The position numbers and the translations under genes were made by a program. Positions 44,205 through 54,032 of a DNA stretch of 64,000 nt are shown here, piece after piece (within the stretch, counting starts at the first letter, position 1; each line of letters opens with the position of its first letter). This DNA is from Niastella populi (GTDB lineage: Bacteria; Bacteroidota; Bacteroidia; Chitinophagales; Chitinophagaceae): positions 92,958-156,957 of the forward strand of contig NZ_LWBP01000134.1 of the NCBI RefSeq assembly GCF_002078015.1, given 5' to 3'. The notes under the pieces were generated by a model that worked only from the letters and a program-made list of their open reading frames with translations, was not told the DNA's origin and made no database searches.

Positions 44205-45464
44205 ATGATAATTCTGCGCCACATACCTTTTTTGAAAGCGGTCTTTATTCATAGCGTTTCTGCCTTTGGCGGACCGCAAGGCCATTTTGGTATGGTGATG
44301 AAAACATTCGTTCATCGGCGGCGCGATGTTACCGAACAGGAATTGCTCGAGTATAATGCTTTCTGCCAACTGCTGCCCGGCGCTTCTTCTACCCAGGTAT
44401 TAACATTGATCGGTTATAAACGGGGCGGCATTCCGCTGGCCATTTTAACCCTTGGCATCTGGATCGCCCCGGCCTGTATATTAATGGGCGCCTTTTCTTT
44501 TCTGCTTGAATTCTTCGACAGCAAGGCAATGAGTGAAGGGGCATTTAAATTTATTCAACCCATGGCCGTGGGCTTTCTCGCATTTGCCGCAACCAGGTCG
44601 TTCAAACTGGCCATCCATAATAATATTACCAGAATAATAATGATGGTGAGCACCATCACTACTTATTTCCTGTTCAAGTCGCCATGGGTCTTTCCCATTT
44701 TGCTTGTAGTAGGTGGTTTTGTTACCAACCTCAGCGATAAACGCATTCCCGAAAAAGCGCAGCCCGTTAAAAAAATAAAATGGGCAAACATCTGGTTATT
44801 CGCTTTTATATTTTTAACCGCTGGTATCGTGAGTGAACTGGCCAGAAAAAATGACTGGCCGAACCGTCGACCGCTCAACCTTTTCGAAAATACCTATCGC
44901 TTTGGCAGTCTGGTCTTCGGCGGCGGGCAGGTGCTCATTCCTATGATGTACGAGCAATATGTTGAGCGCCCGAAATCGCCTGTGGTTATTCGCAAGAACC
45001 TGAATAAAAAAGAAAATGTTATCAATATCGAGCGCGATGATTTTTATACCGGCGCCGGTATTGTAAGAGCCATACCCGGTCCCGTTTTTTCTATTTCTTC
45101 TTTTATGGGTGGCATGGCCATGAAAGATAAAGGAACCGGCTGGCAATTACTCGGTTGCCTTATAGGATCAGTTGCTATTTTCTTACCAAGCGCTTTACTT
45201 GTACTTTTCTTCTTTCCCATCTGGCATAACCTGCAACGTTATGTAATTGTATACCGGGCGCTCGAAGGCATCAATGCCGTAGTGGTTGGTATAATGGTAG
45301 CCGGTACCATATATATGATGCGCGATATTTCGTTTATCGGTTTTCATACCGTTAGTATAATCAATATAGCGGTTATTGCCGGCACCTGGCTGCTGCTTAG
45401 TTTTTCGAAGATCCCCTCCCCTTTTATTGTATTGTTATGTTTACTGCTCGGTTGGTTATTATAA
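44205..45464 (+). CDS. ChrA-family chromate/anion transporter
   Basis: 419 residues from the ATG at 44205; a longer frame overlapping the previous gene is rejected. Two CHR domains: [37 protein letters not shown] in the first and [43 protein letters not shown] in the second, about 10 membrane helices. Members export chromate or transport other anions; the substrate is not shown by sequence. Confidence 0.88.
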   Translation: MIILRHIPFLKAVFIHSVSAFGGPQGHFGMVMKTFVHRRRDVTEQELLEYNAFCQLLPGASSTQVLTLIGYKRGGIPLAILTLGIWIAPACILMGAFSFLLEFFDSKAMSEGAFKFIQPMAVGFLAFAATRSFKLAIHNNITRIIMMVSTITTYFLFKSPWVFPILLVVGGFVTNLSDKRIPEKAQPVKKIKWANIWLFAFIFLTAGIVSELARKNDWPNRRPLNLFENTYRFGSLVFGGGQVLIPMMYEQYVERPKSPVVIRKNLNKKENVINIERDDFYTGAGIVRAIPGPVFSISSFMGGMAMKDKGTGWQLLGCLIGSVAIFLPSALLVLFFFPIWHNLQRYVIVYRALEGINAVVVGIMVAGTIYMMRDISFIGFHTVSIINIAVIAGTWLLLSFSKIPSPFIVLLCLLLGWLL

Positions 45465-45801
45465 ACCTGAAGGCTTAACGCAAAACGCTGAACGCTGAAT
45501 ACCGAATGCCGGGGCTGTTATGTTCATTTCGAAATGAAGATATTGCAGAAGGCAGGCGGTTAGCGTTAATTCGCTGAATACAAAACCCTGTTTTCAGGCC
45601 GTCAGGTCTATTTGGGAAGAACCCATTTTGGAAAGCAGCGTTAAGCCTTAAGCTTTTCTTTTGCTGTTCCCACCCAATTTTAGTAAATTACAGATAGAGG
45701 TATCTGCGAAAACCGGATCTTGATCTGTTTCCCGCCCGTTTGTATAAAACTGATTAAGCAGGCATCTGCTGCTTCACCCGCGATAAAGCTATTTGAATGT
45801 T
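45465..45801. repeat. Gap with AACGCTTAA-type iterated inverted repeats
   Basis: AGGCTTAACGCAAAACGCTGAACGCTGAA (about 45,472-45,500) is mirrored by GCGTTAAGCCTTAAGC (about 45,640-45,655), with a third copy near 45,560. The same word family occurs at 11,478, 21,100 and 23,730. No gene is visible. Confidence 0.6.
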
Positions 45802-47091
45802 ATGAGGCGCATACTACTATACTTCATTCTGTTATTGGCTATTGCCCGGCCATTGCATGCGCAGAAAATAATTTCAATAAAATTAGATGCTACCATAAAT
45901 CCGGCTACTGCCGACTTTATTCATCGTGCAATTGAAACAGCGCAGGCCGAACGCGCAACCTGTTTATTGATCCGTTTGAATACACCCGGCGGTTTGCTGA
46001 AAAGCACCCGTGTTATTGTAGGTGATATACTTGAATCGCCGGTACCGGTAGTTGTATATGTATCACCCGGCGGAGCGCATGCCGGTTCGGCAGGTGTATT
46101 CATCACCATGGCCGCACATATTGCCGCCATGGCGCCCGGCACCAATATTGGCGCAGCGCACCCGGTTAGTTCGCAGGGACAAATGGATACCATCATGAGC
46201 GCGAAAGCTACCAATGATGCCACTGCATTTATTAAATCAATTGCAGCCAAACGCGGGCGCAATGCCGAATGGGGTGCACAGGCAGTTCGCAACAGCGTTT
46301 CCCTTACCGAATCGGAAGCGCTTGAAAATAATGTCATCGACCTGATAGCATCCAGTGAAAATGAGTTATTGACGAACATCCATGGCAAACAGGTTACCGT
46401 TAGTACCGGCACCGTTGTATTGAATACAAAGAGCGCAACCATAAAATCGATTGACATGGGTTGGGGCGAAAAGATGTTGAATATTCTCAGTGATCCCAAT
46501 GTAGCATACATCTTATTTCTGCTGGGTTTGTACGGGCTCATTTTTGAGTTGTACAGTCCGGGCGCTATTTTCCCCGGTATCATTGGCGGCATATGTATGA
46601 TACTTGCGTTGTACACCATGCATACATTGCCGGTAAACTATGCTGGTTTGGCCCTCATAGTATTTGGCGTAATACTGTTCCTGCTCGAAATAAAAATTGT
46701 GAGTCACGGATTGCTGGGCATTGGCGGTGTTATTTCATTATTGCTGGGTTCCATGATGCTTATAAGAACAGATGGCACGTGGGCAGTGGCAAATCTTTCC
46801 TGGACGGTGATCATAACAGCGGTAGCAGTAAGTTCTCTTTTCTTCCTGTATGTAATAGGAATGGGTTTGAAAGCACAAAAGGCAAAACCGGCCGTTGGGC
46901 TCGAGGCAATGATCGGTGAAATTGGCCTGTCGTTAAGTGAGTTGAACCCCGGCGGCACTGTGCGAATGCATGGAGAAATATGGAAAGCCATTTCTCGGTC
47001 GGGCCTAATTCCCGAAGGAAAAAAAGTGGTAGTAACCGGGTTCCTGAATTTCACCCTTCAGGTAGAACCGTATAACGAACCATCAGCTTAA
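45802..47091 (+). CDS. NfeD-like membrane protein with ClpP-class serine protease domain
   Basis: 429 residues from the ATG at 45802 (MRRILLYFILLLAIARPLHAQ, signal peptide). An N-terminal ClpP/crotonase-like protease domain (LLIRLNTPGGLLKSTRVIV, PVVVYVSPGGAHAGSAGVFITMAAHIAAMAPGTNIGAAHPV, catalytic Ser in HAGSAG) is followed by several membrane helices and a C-terminal OB-fold NfeD domain (GEIGLSLSELNPGGTVRMHGEIWKAIS). It forms a two-gene operon with the stomatin 9 bp downstream; this pairing is conserved and the protease is thought to act on stomatin or related membrane proteins. Confidence 0.94.
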   Translation: MRRILLYFILLLAIARPLHAQKIISIKLDATINPATADFIHRAIETAQAERATCLLIRLNTPGGLLKSTRVIVGDILESPVPVVVYVSPGGAHAGSAGVFITMAAHIAAMAPGTNIGAAHPVSSQGQMDTIMSAKATNDATAFIKSIAAKRGRNAEWGAQAVRNSVSLTESEALENNVIDLIASSENELLTNIHGKQVTVSTGTVVLNTKSATIKSIDMGWGEKMLNILSDPNVAYILFLLGLYGLIFELYSPGAIFPGIIGGICMILALYTMHTLPVNYAGLALIVFGVILFLLEIKIVSHGLLGIGGVISLLLGSMMLIRTDGTWAVANLSWTVIITAVAVSSLFFLYVIGMGLKAQKAKPAVGLEAMIGEIGLSLSELNPGGTVRMHGEIWKAISRSGLIPEGKKVVVTGFLNFTLQVEPYNEPSA

Positions 47092-47100
47092 ACATTTTAT

Positions 47101-47874
47101 ATGGAAACATTACCAATTTCGGCTTCGCTTATTGTCATAGTGCTATTTCTCATTTTTGTGCTAAGCAGCGCCATTCGCATTTTGCGGGAGTACGAACGCG
47201 GCGTTGTTTTCAGGTTAGGACGACTTGTATCTGTACGTGGTCCCGGGCTCATCCTGCTTATACCTGTTATTGATAAAATGGTAAAAGTAAGTTTGCGCAC
47301 TGTGGTAATGGATGTACCGCCGCAGGATATAATAACAGAAGATAACGTTTCAATAAAGGTGAATGCAGTAGTATACTTCAGGGTAATACAACCGCAAAGG
47401 GCCATTGTTGAAGTAGAGAATTTTTTAATGGCCACTTCACAGTTTTCGCAAACGACATTGAGAAGTGTATTGGGTCAGTCTGAACTGGATGACCTGTTGT
47501 CGCAACGCGAAAAGATAAATCAGAAATTGCAACAGATCATCGATACCCATACAGAGCCATGGGGTATAAAGGTTTCGAATGTAGAAGTAAAACAAATAGA
47601 TCTGCCCCAGGAAATGCAGCGCGCAATGGCCAAACAGGCTGAAGCAGAACGCGAACGCAGGTCGAAGGTAATTGCTGCAGAAGGTGAATTCCAGGCATCG
47701 CAACGCCTGGCCGATGCAGCCCGTATTCTCAGCGATCAGCCCAGTGCGCTAACATTGAGATATCTGCAAACATTAAGAGAGATTGCAACGGAAAATAATT
47801 CAACCACTATATTCCCTGTGCCCATAGATATGATGAAACCCTTTTTGAATATGGATAAGGGCCAGGGCAAATAA
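47101..47874 (+). CDS. Stomatin/SPFH domain membrane protein (slipin)
   Basis: 257 residues. One N-terminal membrane helix and an SPFH domain: [120 protein letters not shown], then a helical [23 protein letters not shown] segment. It forms membrane oligomers. It is cotranscribed with the NfeD-like gene, 9 bp upstream. Confidence 0.95.
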   Translation: METLPISASLIVIVLFLIFVLSSAIRILREYERGVVFRLGRLVSVRGPGLILLIPVIDKMVKVSLRTVVMDVPPQDIITEDNVSIKVNAVVYFRVIQPQRAIVEVENFLMATSQFSQTTLRSVLGQSELDDLLSQREKINQKLQQIIDTHTEPWGIKVSNVEVKQIDLPQEMQRAMAKQAEAERERRSKVIAAEGEFQASQRLADAARILSDQPSALTLRYLQTLREIATENNSTTIFPVPIDMMKPFLNMDKGQGK

Positions 47875-48084
47875 TGGATTTATTGTATTGTGGCTTACCT
47901 GTAAACCCTGCTTCCGCCATTATATTTTATTTAATTCCGGCCATAAACTGGGGGCTAATCTTTTATTAAATGTATCTAATACAGTAACTTCATCATGGGA
48001 TAAATCCGATAACTATTAATTGATGCTTACCGCCGGTCGCTTGCCAGCGCATTGATTATTTTAAAAGCAGAAGAAAAACGGAAC

Positions 48085-50739
48085 ATGAGTGCAGAACATC
48101 AACGACTTGCGGTTAATTCCACGAGGAAAATTCCTTTGGAACAATGGGGACCGTATTTAAGCGAACGCCAATGGGGAACAGTTAGGGAAGACTTTAGCTC
48201 GAACGGCGATGCCTGGAATTATTTTACCCACGACCAGGCCCGCTATCGCGCCTATCGCTGGGGAGAAGATGGAATAGCAGGTATTTCTGATTTTTTTCAG
48301 AACCTGTGTTTCGCCGTCACTGTATGGAATGGAAAGGACGCTATTTTGAAAGAAAGACTGTTTGGCCTCGGCAATTATGAAGGCAACCATGGTGAGGATG
48401 TAAAAGAACTGTATTACTACCTCGACAATTTGCCTACGCATTACTACATGGAGTATTTGTATAAATACCCGCAACAGAAATTTCCATACGACGAACTGTT
48501 GGCGGCCAACAGACAACGCTCCAGAACCGAGCCCGAATATGAAATCCTCGATACAGGCATATTCAATAACAATGAATATTTCGATGTAAACGTTACCTAC
48601 GCCAAACAAAACTCGCGCGACATTTGCATTCGGATCAATATTCATAACCATCATACCAAATCGGCCGAGATAACGGTATTGCCTACGCTATGGTTTTACA
48701 ATCGCTGGAGCCATGATGCATCGAAGAAAAAGCCGGCCATTGCCTGGCGCGATAAAACATCGGTGAAAGCTACCCACCATCGCCTGGGCACATATTATTT
48801 ATATTTTCAACCGCCGCGCGATTGCCTGTTCACCGAGAACGAAACCAATTTCGAGAAAGTGAACGGTAAACCCAATTTATCTCCTTTTACCAAAGATGCT
48901 TTTCACGAAGCCATTATTAAAGGAGAAAATATTGCGGCGCTGCGCCAGAAGAAATCGGGAACAAAGTTTGCGCCTGTTTATAAGTTCCGCATTCAGGGCG
49001 GCCGGTCAGAAAATATATATCTGCGCTTAAGCAACAAGATCATAGAAACGCCATTTCAGCATGGCTTCGAAGATATCTTTAAACTGCGCAGGGAAGAGGC
49101 CGACGCCTTTTATGCAAAAGTACTGCAGAATACAAAAACACCCGGGCTGGCGAAGATCTCGCGCAGAGCACTTGCCGGTCTGTTATGGAGCAAACAGTAT
49201 TATCATTTCGATATAGAACGCTGGCTCACTACCAGCGACCAGATCTCACCGGTTAGTGCTGCCCGGCAAACGGGACGCAACCACGACTGGAAGCACCTGA
49301 AGAACCAGGACATCATTTGCATGCCCGACAAATGGGAATATCCCTGGTATGCAGCATGGGACCTCGCATTCCAGTGTATTCCCATGGCAATGGTAGACCC
49401 GGTATTTGCCAAGCACCAGCTCACACTCATCATGCGCGAATGGTATATGAAACCCGATGGGCAGCTGCCGGCGTATGAATGGAACTTCAGTGATGTTAAC
49501 CCGCCCGTGCAGGCCTGGGCCGCTATGGAAGTGTACCGGATTGAAAAGAAACAAACGGGCAAGGGTGATATCCCGTTCCTGAAACGCATTTTCCAGAAGC
49601 TCATCATCAATTTTACCTGGTGGATAAACCGGAAAGACTCCAATGGCAACAACATGTTCCAGGGCGGCTTCCTCGGTCTCGATAATATCGGGGTTTTCAA
49701 CCGCAGCCATCTTGTGCATAATGATATGGAACTTGAGCAGGCCGACGGCACCAGCTGGATGGGGATGTATGCTTTGAATATGATGGATATGGCGCTTGAA
49801 ATCGCCATGCACGACAATTCATTCGAAGATACGGCTACCAAATTCTTCGAGCACTTTGTAATGATAGCGGAAGCGTTGAACGAACAGGGTATGTGGAACC
49901 ACGAAGATAAATTCTTCTATGATACGTTGTCGATCGCCGGTTCTGAACCATTGCATTTACGCATTTTCTCAATAGTAGGGCTAACCTCGCTTTTTGCGGT
50001 ATCGACCATCGAAAAGCGCATGTTGGATAAACTCGATGATTTCAGAAAACGCATTACCTGGTTCGAGAACTACCGGAAGAAAAATAATAAGTTCTGGCCC
50101 AACGAAGAAAGAAGCGATGGCAAAACGATCCTGTTATCGCTGGTGCCAAAAGAAAGGGTAGTGTTCCTGCTGCAGCGCCTGCTCGATGAAACGCAGTTCC
50201 TATCAACCTGGGGTATACGCGCTTTATCGAAGTACCATGAGCAAAACCCCTTCTCGGTGAACATTCGCGGTATCGAATATAAGATCCAATATGAACCCGG
50301 CGATTCCACTTCAGATATGTTTGGAGGCAATTCGAACTGGCGCGGCCCGTTGTGGATGCCTATCAACTATATCATCATTCAATCGATCCGCCACTTTGGT
50401 GAGTTCTATGGTAATGAGCTGGAAGTTGAATGCCCAATAGGTTCAGGAAATAAGATGAACCTGGTACAGGTAGCCGAAGAATTGACACGGCGACTGATCA
50501 CTTTGTTTCAGCCAAACCAGCATGGCAAGCGGCCTGCACATGGCGCCTATAGCTGGTTCTATCAGCGCTCTGAAAATGCCGATCTCATTTTGTTCTATGA
50601 ATATTTTCATGGCGAAACCGGCGCAGGGCTTGGCGCCAGCCACCAAACCGGTTGGACGGCACTGGTAGCTGAACTGGTATACTCGCTAACCGAAAAGCAA
50701 TACTTCACTGACGAACCGCCGCCGGAAGAAAAAAAATAA
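48085..50739 (+). CDS. GH63/MGH1-like glycoside hydrolase
   Basis: 884 residues from the ATG at 48085 (MSAEHQRLAVNSTRKIP). No signal peptide, so cytosolic. N-terminal beta domain (YFDVNVTYAKQNSRDICIRINIHN) followed by an (alpha/alpha)6 barrel: HDWKHLKNQDIICMPDKWEYPWYAAWDLAFQCIPM, DGQLPAYEWNFSDVNPPVQAWA, EQADGTSWMGMYALNMMDMALEIA, SNWRGPLWMPINYIIIQS and AYSWFYQRSENADLILFYEYFHGETGAGLGASHQTGWTALVAEL. This pattern matches bacterial GH63 glucosidases acting on glucosylglycerate or alpha-glucosides; substrate not determined. No sugar genes adjoin it. Confidence 0.88.
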   Translation: MSAEHQRLAVNSTRKIPLEQWGPYLSERQWGTVREDFSSNGDAWNYFTHDQARYRAYRWGEDGIAGISDFFQNLCFAVTVWNGKDAILKERLFGLGNYEGNHGEDVKELYYYLDNLPTHYYMEYLYKYPQQKFPYDELLAANRQRSRTEPEYEILDTGIFNNNEYFDVNVTYAKQNSRDICIRINIHNHHTKSAEITVLPTLWFYNRWSHDASKKKPAIAWRDKTSVKATHHRLGTYYLYFQPPRDCLFTENETNFEKVNGKPNLSPFTKDAFHEAIIKGENIAALRQKKSGTKFAPVYKFRIQGGRSENIYLRLSNKIIETPFQHGFEDIFKLRREEADAFYAKVLQNTKTPGLAKISRRALAGLLWSKQYYHFDIERWLTTSDQISPVSAARQTGRNHDWKHLKNQDIICMPDKWEYPWYAAWDLAFQCIPMAMVDPVFAKHQLTLIMREWYMKPDGQLPAYEWNFSDVNPPVQAWAAMEVYRIEKKQTGKGDIPFLKRIFQKLIINFTWWINRKDSNGNNMFQGGFLGLDNIGVFNRSHLVHNDMELEQADGTSWMGMYALNMMDMALEIAMHDNSFEDTATKFFEHFVMIAEALNEQGMWNHEDKFFYDTLSIAGSEPLHLRIFSIVGLTSLFAVSTIEKRMLDKLDDFRKRITWFENYRKKNNKFWPNEERSDGKTILLSLVPKERVVFLLQRLLDETQFLSTWGIRALSKYHEQNPFSVNIRGIEYKIQYEPGDSTSDMFGGNSNWRGPLWMPINYIIIQSIRHFGEFYGNELEVECPIGSGNKMNLVQVAEELTRRLITLFQPNQHGKRPAHGAYSWFYQRSENADLILFYEYFHGETGAGLGASHQTGWTALVAELVYSLTEKQYFTDEPPPEEKK

Positions 50740-50759
50740 CCGGCGTTATATACACTGAT

Positions 50760-50809
50760 TCCCGGATGGTCTGCACTATTGCGATCACATCCAAACAGAC
50801 TATCCGGGA
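50760..50809. terminator. Long inverted repeat after the GH63 gene
   Basis: TCCCGGATGGTCTG and CAGACTATCCGGGA form a 14-bp stem with one G:T pair, separated by 22 bp. There is no T run. It lies in the 200-bp gap before the PAP2 gene. Confidence 0.5.
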
Positions 50810-50940
50810 TCATTGACTGGTTGTCTTCACCTGCATTATTCCCCGCTCGTTGCTTTACCTGTAATTCCCCACTATGCCCATGGCATAGGGATTGCAAAAC
50901 TGTATGTATACAAGCATATTATTCATACAAAAGGATAGCA

Positions 50941-51816
50941 ATGAAGAAGTTATATGTAGTTGTTCCGGCTGTCCTTCTTGTATTCGCATCAGTACATGCA
51001 CAAACCGATACTGCAATTCTGACTCGCGATACATTGTCCTTTCAACAGCCGGAAAAAATAGAGCAACCCGAAGACAAAGAGGTGTATAAATTGAACTGGG
51101 GCGCCGATATACCGGTGACCGCTACGGGAACATTATGGTCGTTATACGCCTTTACGAAAATTTACAGTAAGGACCCATCAGATGCTGAAACTATTCTTGC
51201 ATTAGACAGGAATAATATACCCGGCTTTGACCGCTGGGCCATACGGCCTTATAATGAGAAGGTAGATAATATCAGTTATTTGCCATTCTATGGTTCCATG
51301 CCAGTGCCGATATTTTTCCTGTTCGATAAGAAAATGAGAAAGGACATTGCCAAGCTGTCGTTCTTATACCTCGAAGCTATGTCGGTAACCGGCTTGTTGT
51401 ATACGGGTTCAACTTACTTCACCAACCGCTACCGGCCATATGTATGGCATGAAGAAACACCTTTGGATTATCGTACCCGGGGCGGCGGAAAGAATTCATT
51501 TTTTGCCGGGCACGTAGCACTGGTTGCCACCTCAACTTTCTTCTTTGCCCAGGTATGGGCCGATTATCACCCACATTCGAAAGCGAAATGGGTATGGTAT
51601 GGTTTGGCAGGCGCAGCTACCGGCGCAACCGCATACTGGCGGTACCGCGGCGGATTGCATTTCCCTTCAGACGTAGTTTTAGGTCTGGCACAGGGAACAT
51701 TAACCGGCATACTGGTACCTAAATTGCACAAAACAAGAATTATCAAAAACCCGAATCTTTCTATAACGCCTTTCACCGGTTTATCACACGGCCTGGCGGT
51801 TCGGTATAAATTGTAG
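50941..51816 (+). CDS. PAP2 family phosphatase
   Basis: 291 residues from the ATG at 50941 (MKKLYVVVPAVLLVFASVHAQ, signal peptide); the frame upstream is not credible. PAP2 motifs: FTNRYRPY (C1-like), NSFFAGHVA (C2, catalytic His) and YRGGLHFPSDVV (C3). Members dephosphorylate lipid phosphates such as undecaprenyl pyrophosphate or phosphatidate at the periplasmic face. Only about three to four membrane helices are visible. Confidence 0.9.
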   Translation: MKKLYVVVPAVLLVFASVHAQTDTAILTRDTLSFQQPEKIEQPEDKEVYKLNWGADIPVTATGTLWSLYAFTKIYSKDPSDAETILALDRNNIPGFDRWAIRPYNEKVDNISYLPFYGSMPVPIFFLFDKKMRKDIAKLSFLYLEAMSVTGLLYTGSTYFTNRYRPYVWHEETPLDYRTRGGGKNSFFAGHVALVATSTFFFAQVWADYHPHSKAKWVWYGLAGAATGATAYWRYRGGLHFPSDVVLGLAQGTLTGILVPKLHKTRIIKNPNLSITPFTGLSHGLAVRYKL

Positions 51817-51835
51817 GAGTGAAACGAAGAAGCTT

Positions 51836-52354
51836 TTATATAACTGAGAACTCGATAGGAAATTCAACGATCCCCGACACATTTTTTAATGCGTTGGGGA
51901 TTAGTTCCAATGCCATAAACACTTCGGCAGGCACCTCGAACGGTGGTCTTATATTCCAGCGGGCAGCAGGTAAAAAACCAAATTTTGGAAAGTAGAATTC
52001 ATGCCCTAAAACAAAAACATCGGCATAATCGAGCCCGGTAGCTTTTTGTAAACCAACGGTAAGCAGTTTAGCGCCTACTCCTCTTTTTCGAAATTCAGGA
52101 TGCACAACCATAGAGGTCACTCCCAAACTTTCGTATTTGAAATCGCCATTTGTAATTGCGATCTTCGAAAATAAAATATATCCGATTAATTTCTCATCTG
52201 AGTAAGCCACCAGTGAAAGCTGAGGAATAAAATTGGGGCCCTGGCGAATGTGATCAACCAGCCTGGCTTCAGTGTCTTGCCCAAAAACCAATCTGTTTAA
52301 TTCATAGATCTCATCTATGTCGTCCGGTTCTTCCGGCCTGATTGAAATGTTCAT
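51836..52354 (-). CDS. GNAT family N-acetyltransferase
   Basis: 172 residues from the ATG at 52354 (MNISIRPEEPDDIDEIYELNRLVFG). The acetyl-CoA motif is SLGVTSMVVHPEFRKRGVGAKLLTVGLQKA (R-x-x-G-V-G). The end, YPKFGF-like FYFPKFGFLPAARWNIRPPFEVPAEVFMALEL, matches the YhbS-type subgroup. Substrate unknown. It is convergent with the PAP2 gene, 19 bp apart. Confidence 0.92.
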   Translation of the reverse strand: MNISIRPEEPDDIDEIYELNRLVFGQDTEARLVDHIRQGPNFIPQLSLVAYSDEKLIGYILFSKIAITNGDFKYESLGVTSMVVHPEFRKRGVGAKLLTVGLQKATGLDYADVFVLGHEFYFPKFGFLPAARWNIRPPFEVPAEVFMALELIPNALKNVSGIVEFPIEFSVI

Positions 52355-52531
52355 TGTAGTAACATTACATGAGTTATTATACAAATTACGCACCACACCC
52401 GTTTTTGGATGCTACATGCCAAAAAACAATTCTATCTATAAGATAACGTATGGGAATTATTAGTTGTATGCAAAAACAGAAGAATTTGTTAATGACTGGT
52501 GAATGTACTTATACCTTTCTAATGCAAGGCA

Positions 52532-53008
52532 TTACAAAGCAAGCGATGCCACTTCCCTTGAATAATCGTGTTGAAGGTCTTCATGCAGGCTGAGCACCGT
52601 TTTGTTTATTTTCTCCAACTGGCCCTTGTACAGGTTGGCAATGATCGTATTCTTTTCAATGGGGATACCCATTTGCCGTATCGATTTGCAGAAATAGATC
52701 AGCAGCTCAACGGTTACCTGTGAAGAACCGCTGTACCTGATGTGTTTGTTTACGTTCCTGAGTATTTTGCGCAATGTTTTTTTAACATAGTACAAATTGC
52801 TTTGGTTGATCTGCTCAAATTGTTCATCCACTTCTTTCTTTATACTTTGAATAAAACCCTGTTCATCGTGCGCTTCAAACATGAGGTAGGTCAGCAGTTC
52901 CTTATTTTCCTTTTTATATTTTGCCAGCCGCAGGCACAATTCGGTTAATTCGGCGGCCGGCATCTGTAATAATTCCTGTTTTAGTTCGTGAACGCTTGCG
53001 CTTCTCAT
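52532..53008 (-). CDS. Conserved hypothetical helical protein
   Basis: 158 residues from the ATG at 53008 (MRSASVHELKQELLQMPAAELTELCLRLAKYKKENKELL). Mostly alpha-helical and charged, no signal or membrane segment. I do not recognise the family beyond seeing similar proteins described as hypothetical in this phylum. It is divergent from the omega-amidase-like gene at 53091. Confidence 0.75.
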   Translation of the reverse strand: MRSASVHELKQELLQMPAAELTELCLRLAKYKKENKELLTYLMFEAHDEQGFIQSIKKEVDEQFEQINQSNLYYVKKTLRKILRNVNKHIRYSGSSQVTVELLIYFCKSIRQMGIPIEKNTIIANLYKGQLEKINKTVLSLHEDLQHDYSREVASLAL

Positions 53009-53065
53009 AGTTTTAAAAATATTAAAATTACAAAATAGCATAACGCAGGCGAAATGCACAATTAT

Positions 53066-53073
53066 TACCTTTG
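53066..53073 (+). promoter_or_regulatory. -7 element upstream of the nitrilase-like gene
   Basis: TACCTTTG matches TAnnTTTG exactly, 18 bp before the ATG. No clear -33 partner. Confidence 0.45.
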
Positions 53074-53090
53074 GTACACTAATTATTCAC

Positions 53091-53969
53091 ATGTCGACAC
53101 TTACCATTACCACCATACAAAGCAATTTGCATTGGGAAGACAAAACCGCCAACCTGCAAATGTTCGAAGAAAAGATCAGGGGCCTGCAACAGCGAACGGA
53201 AGTGGTAATACTTCCCGAGATGTTCACTACCGGTTTCAGTATGCAGGCAGAAAAACTGGCCGAAAAAATGGATGGTCCTGCCATAAGCTGGATGAAAAAA
53301 TTGTCGGCCGAAAGAAGGATCATCCTTACCGGCAGTTTGATCATTGAAGAGGAAGGCAATTACTATAATCGCCTGGTATGGATGTTGCCTAACGGGCAAT
53401 ACGGCTATTACGATAAACGGCATTTGTTTGGCTACGGCCGGGAAGACCGGCACTATACACCCGGCCATAAACGACTGATCGCTTCTGTAAAGGGCTGGAA
53501 GATCAACCTGCTGGTTTGTTACGACCTGCGTTTTCCGGTATGGAGCAGGCAAAAACCAACGGTATCGTCCCTGGCCGACCTGGTAGCTTCAGAAATGGAG
53601 GCGCACGACCAGCCGGTACCGCCGCCACAGGAAACAGGATCTTCAGTAATTGAACAGGGGCCCGAATACGATGTGTTGATATATGTTGCCAACTGGCCCG
53701 AACGGCGCAACCATGCCTGGAAAACGCTGTTGCAGGCAAGGGCCATCGAAAACCAGTGTTATGTGGTAGGCGTGAACCGCGTAGGGAATGATGGCAATGA
53801 CATTTATCACAGCGGTGATAGTATGATCGTCGATGCAATGGGAACAGTTATATATACCAAGGCCAATGATGAAGATGTGTTTACCACTACCCTGCAAAAA
53901 GATTCACTGGAAGAGGTGAGAAACAAATTGCCCTTTTTGAAAGATGCAGACAGGTTTATAATAGCGTAA
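53091..53969 (+). CDS. Omega-amidase/YafV-like carbon-nitrogen hydrolase
   Basis: 292 residues. Catalytic Glu in VVILPEMFTTGFS, Lys in YGYYDKRHLFGYG and Cys in LLVCYDLRFPVWSRQ; ends with NHAWKTLLQARAIENQCYVVGVNRVGNDGNDIYHSGDS. The pattern is that of omega-amidase/YafV, which hydrolyses alpha-ketoglutaramate and related amides. After the catalytic Cys segment there is an extra stretch of about 36 residues (QKPTVSSLADLVASEMEAHD... to EYDVLIYVANWPE) not typical of the family. Confidence 0.9.
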   Translation: MSTLTITTIQSNLHWEDKTANLQMFEEKIRGLQQRTEVVILPEMFTTGFSMQAEKLAEKMDGPAISWMKKLSAERRIILTGSLIIEEEGNYYNRLVWMLPNGQYGYYDKRHLFGYGREDRHYTPGHKRLIASVKGWKINLLVCYDLRFPVWSRQKPTVSSLADLVASEMEAHDQPVPPPQETGSSVIEQGPEYDVLIYVANWPERRNHAWKTLLQARAIENQCYVVGVNRVGNDGNDIYHSGDSMIVDAMGTVIYTKANDEDVFTTTLQKDSLEEVRNKLPFLKDADRFIIA

Positions 53970-53984
53970 ATAAAATCATATTTT

Positions 53985-54014
53985 CTCCCCCTCCCCGGAG
54001 GGGGTCGGGGGAGG
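53985..54014. repeat. GC-rich palindromic element
   Basis: CTCCCCCTCCCCGGAGGGGG followed by TCGGGGGAGG, a nested hairpin of the CCCTCC-GGAGGG type. It lies between the omega-amidase-like gene and nagA. Similar elements are common intergenic repeats in Bacteroidota (from memory). Confidence 0.5.
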
Positions 54015-54032
54015 CCAACCAATAAATCATTC

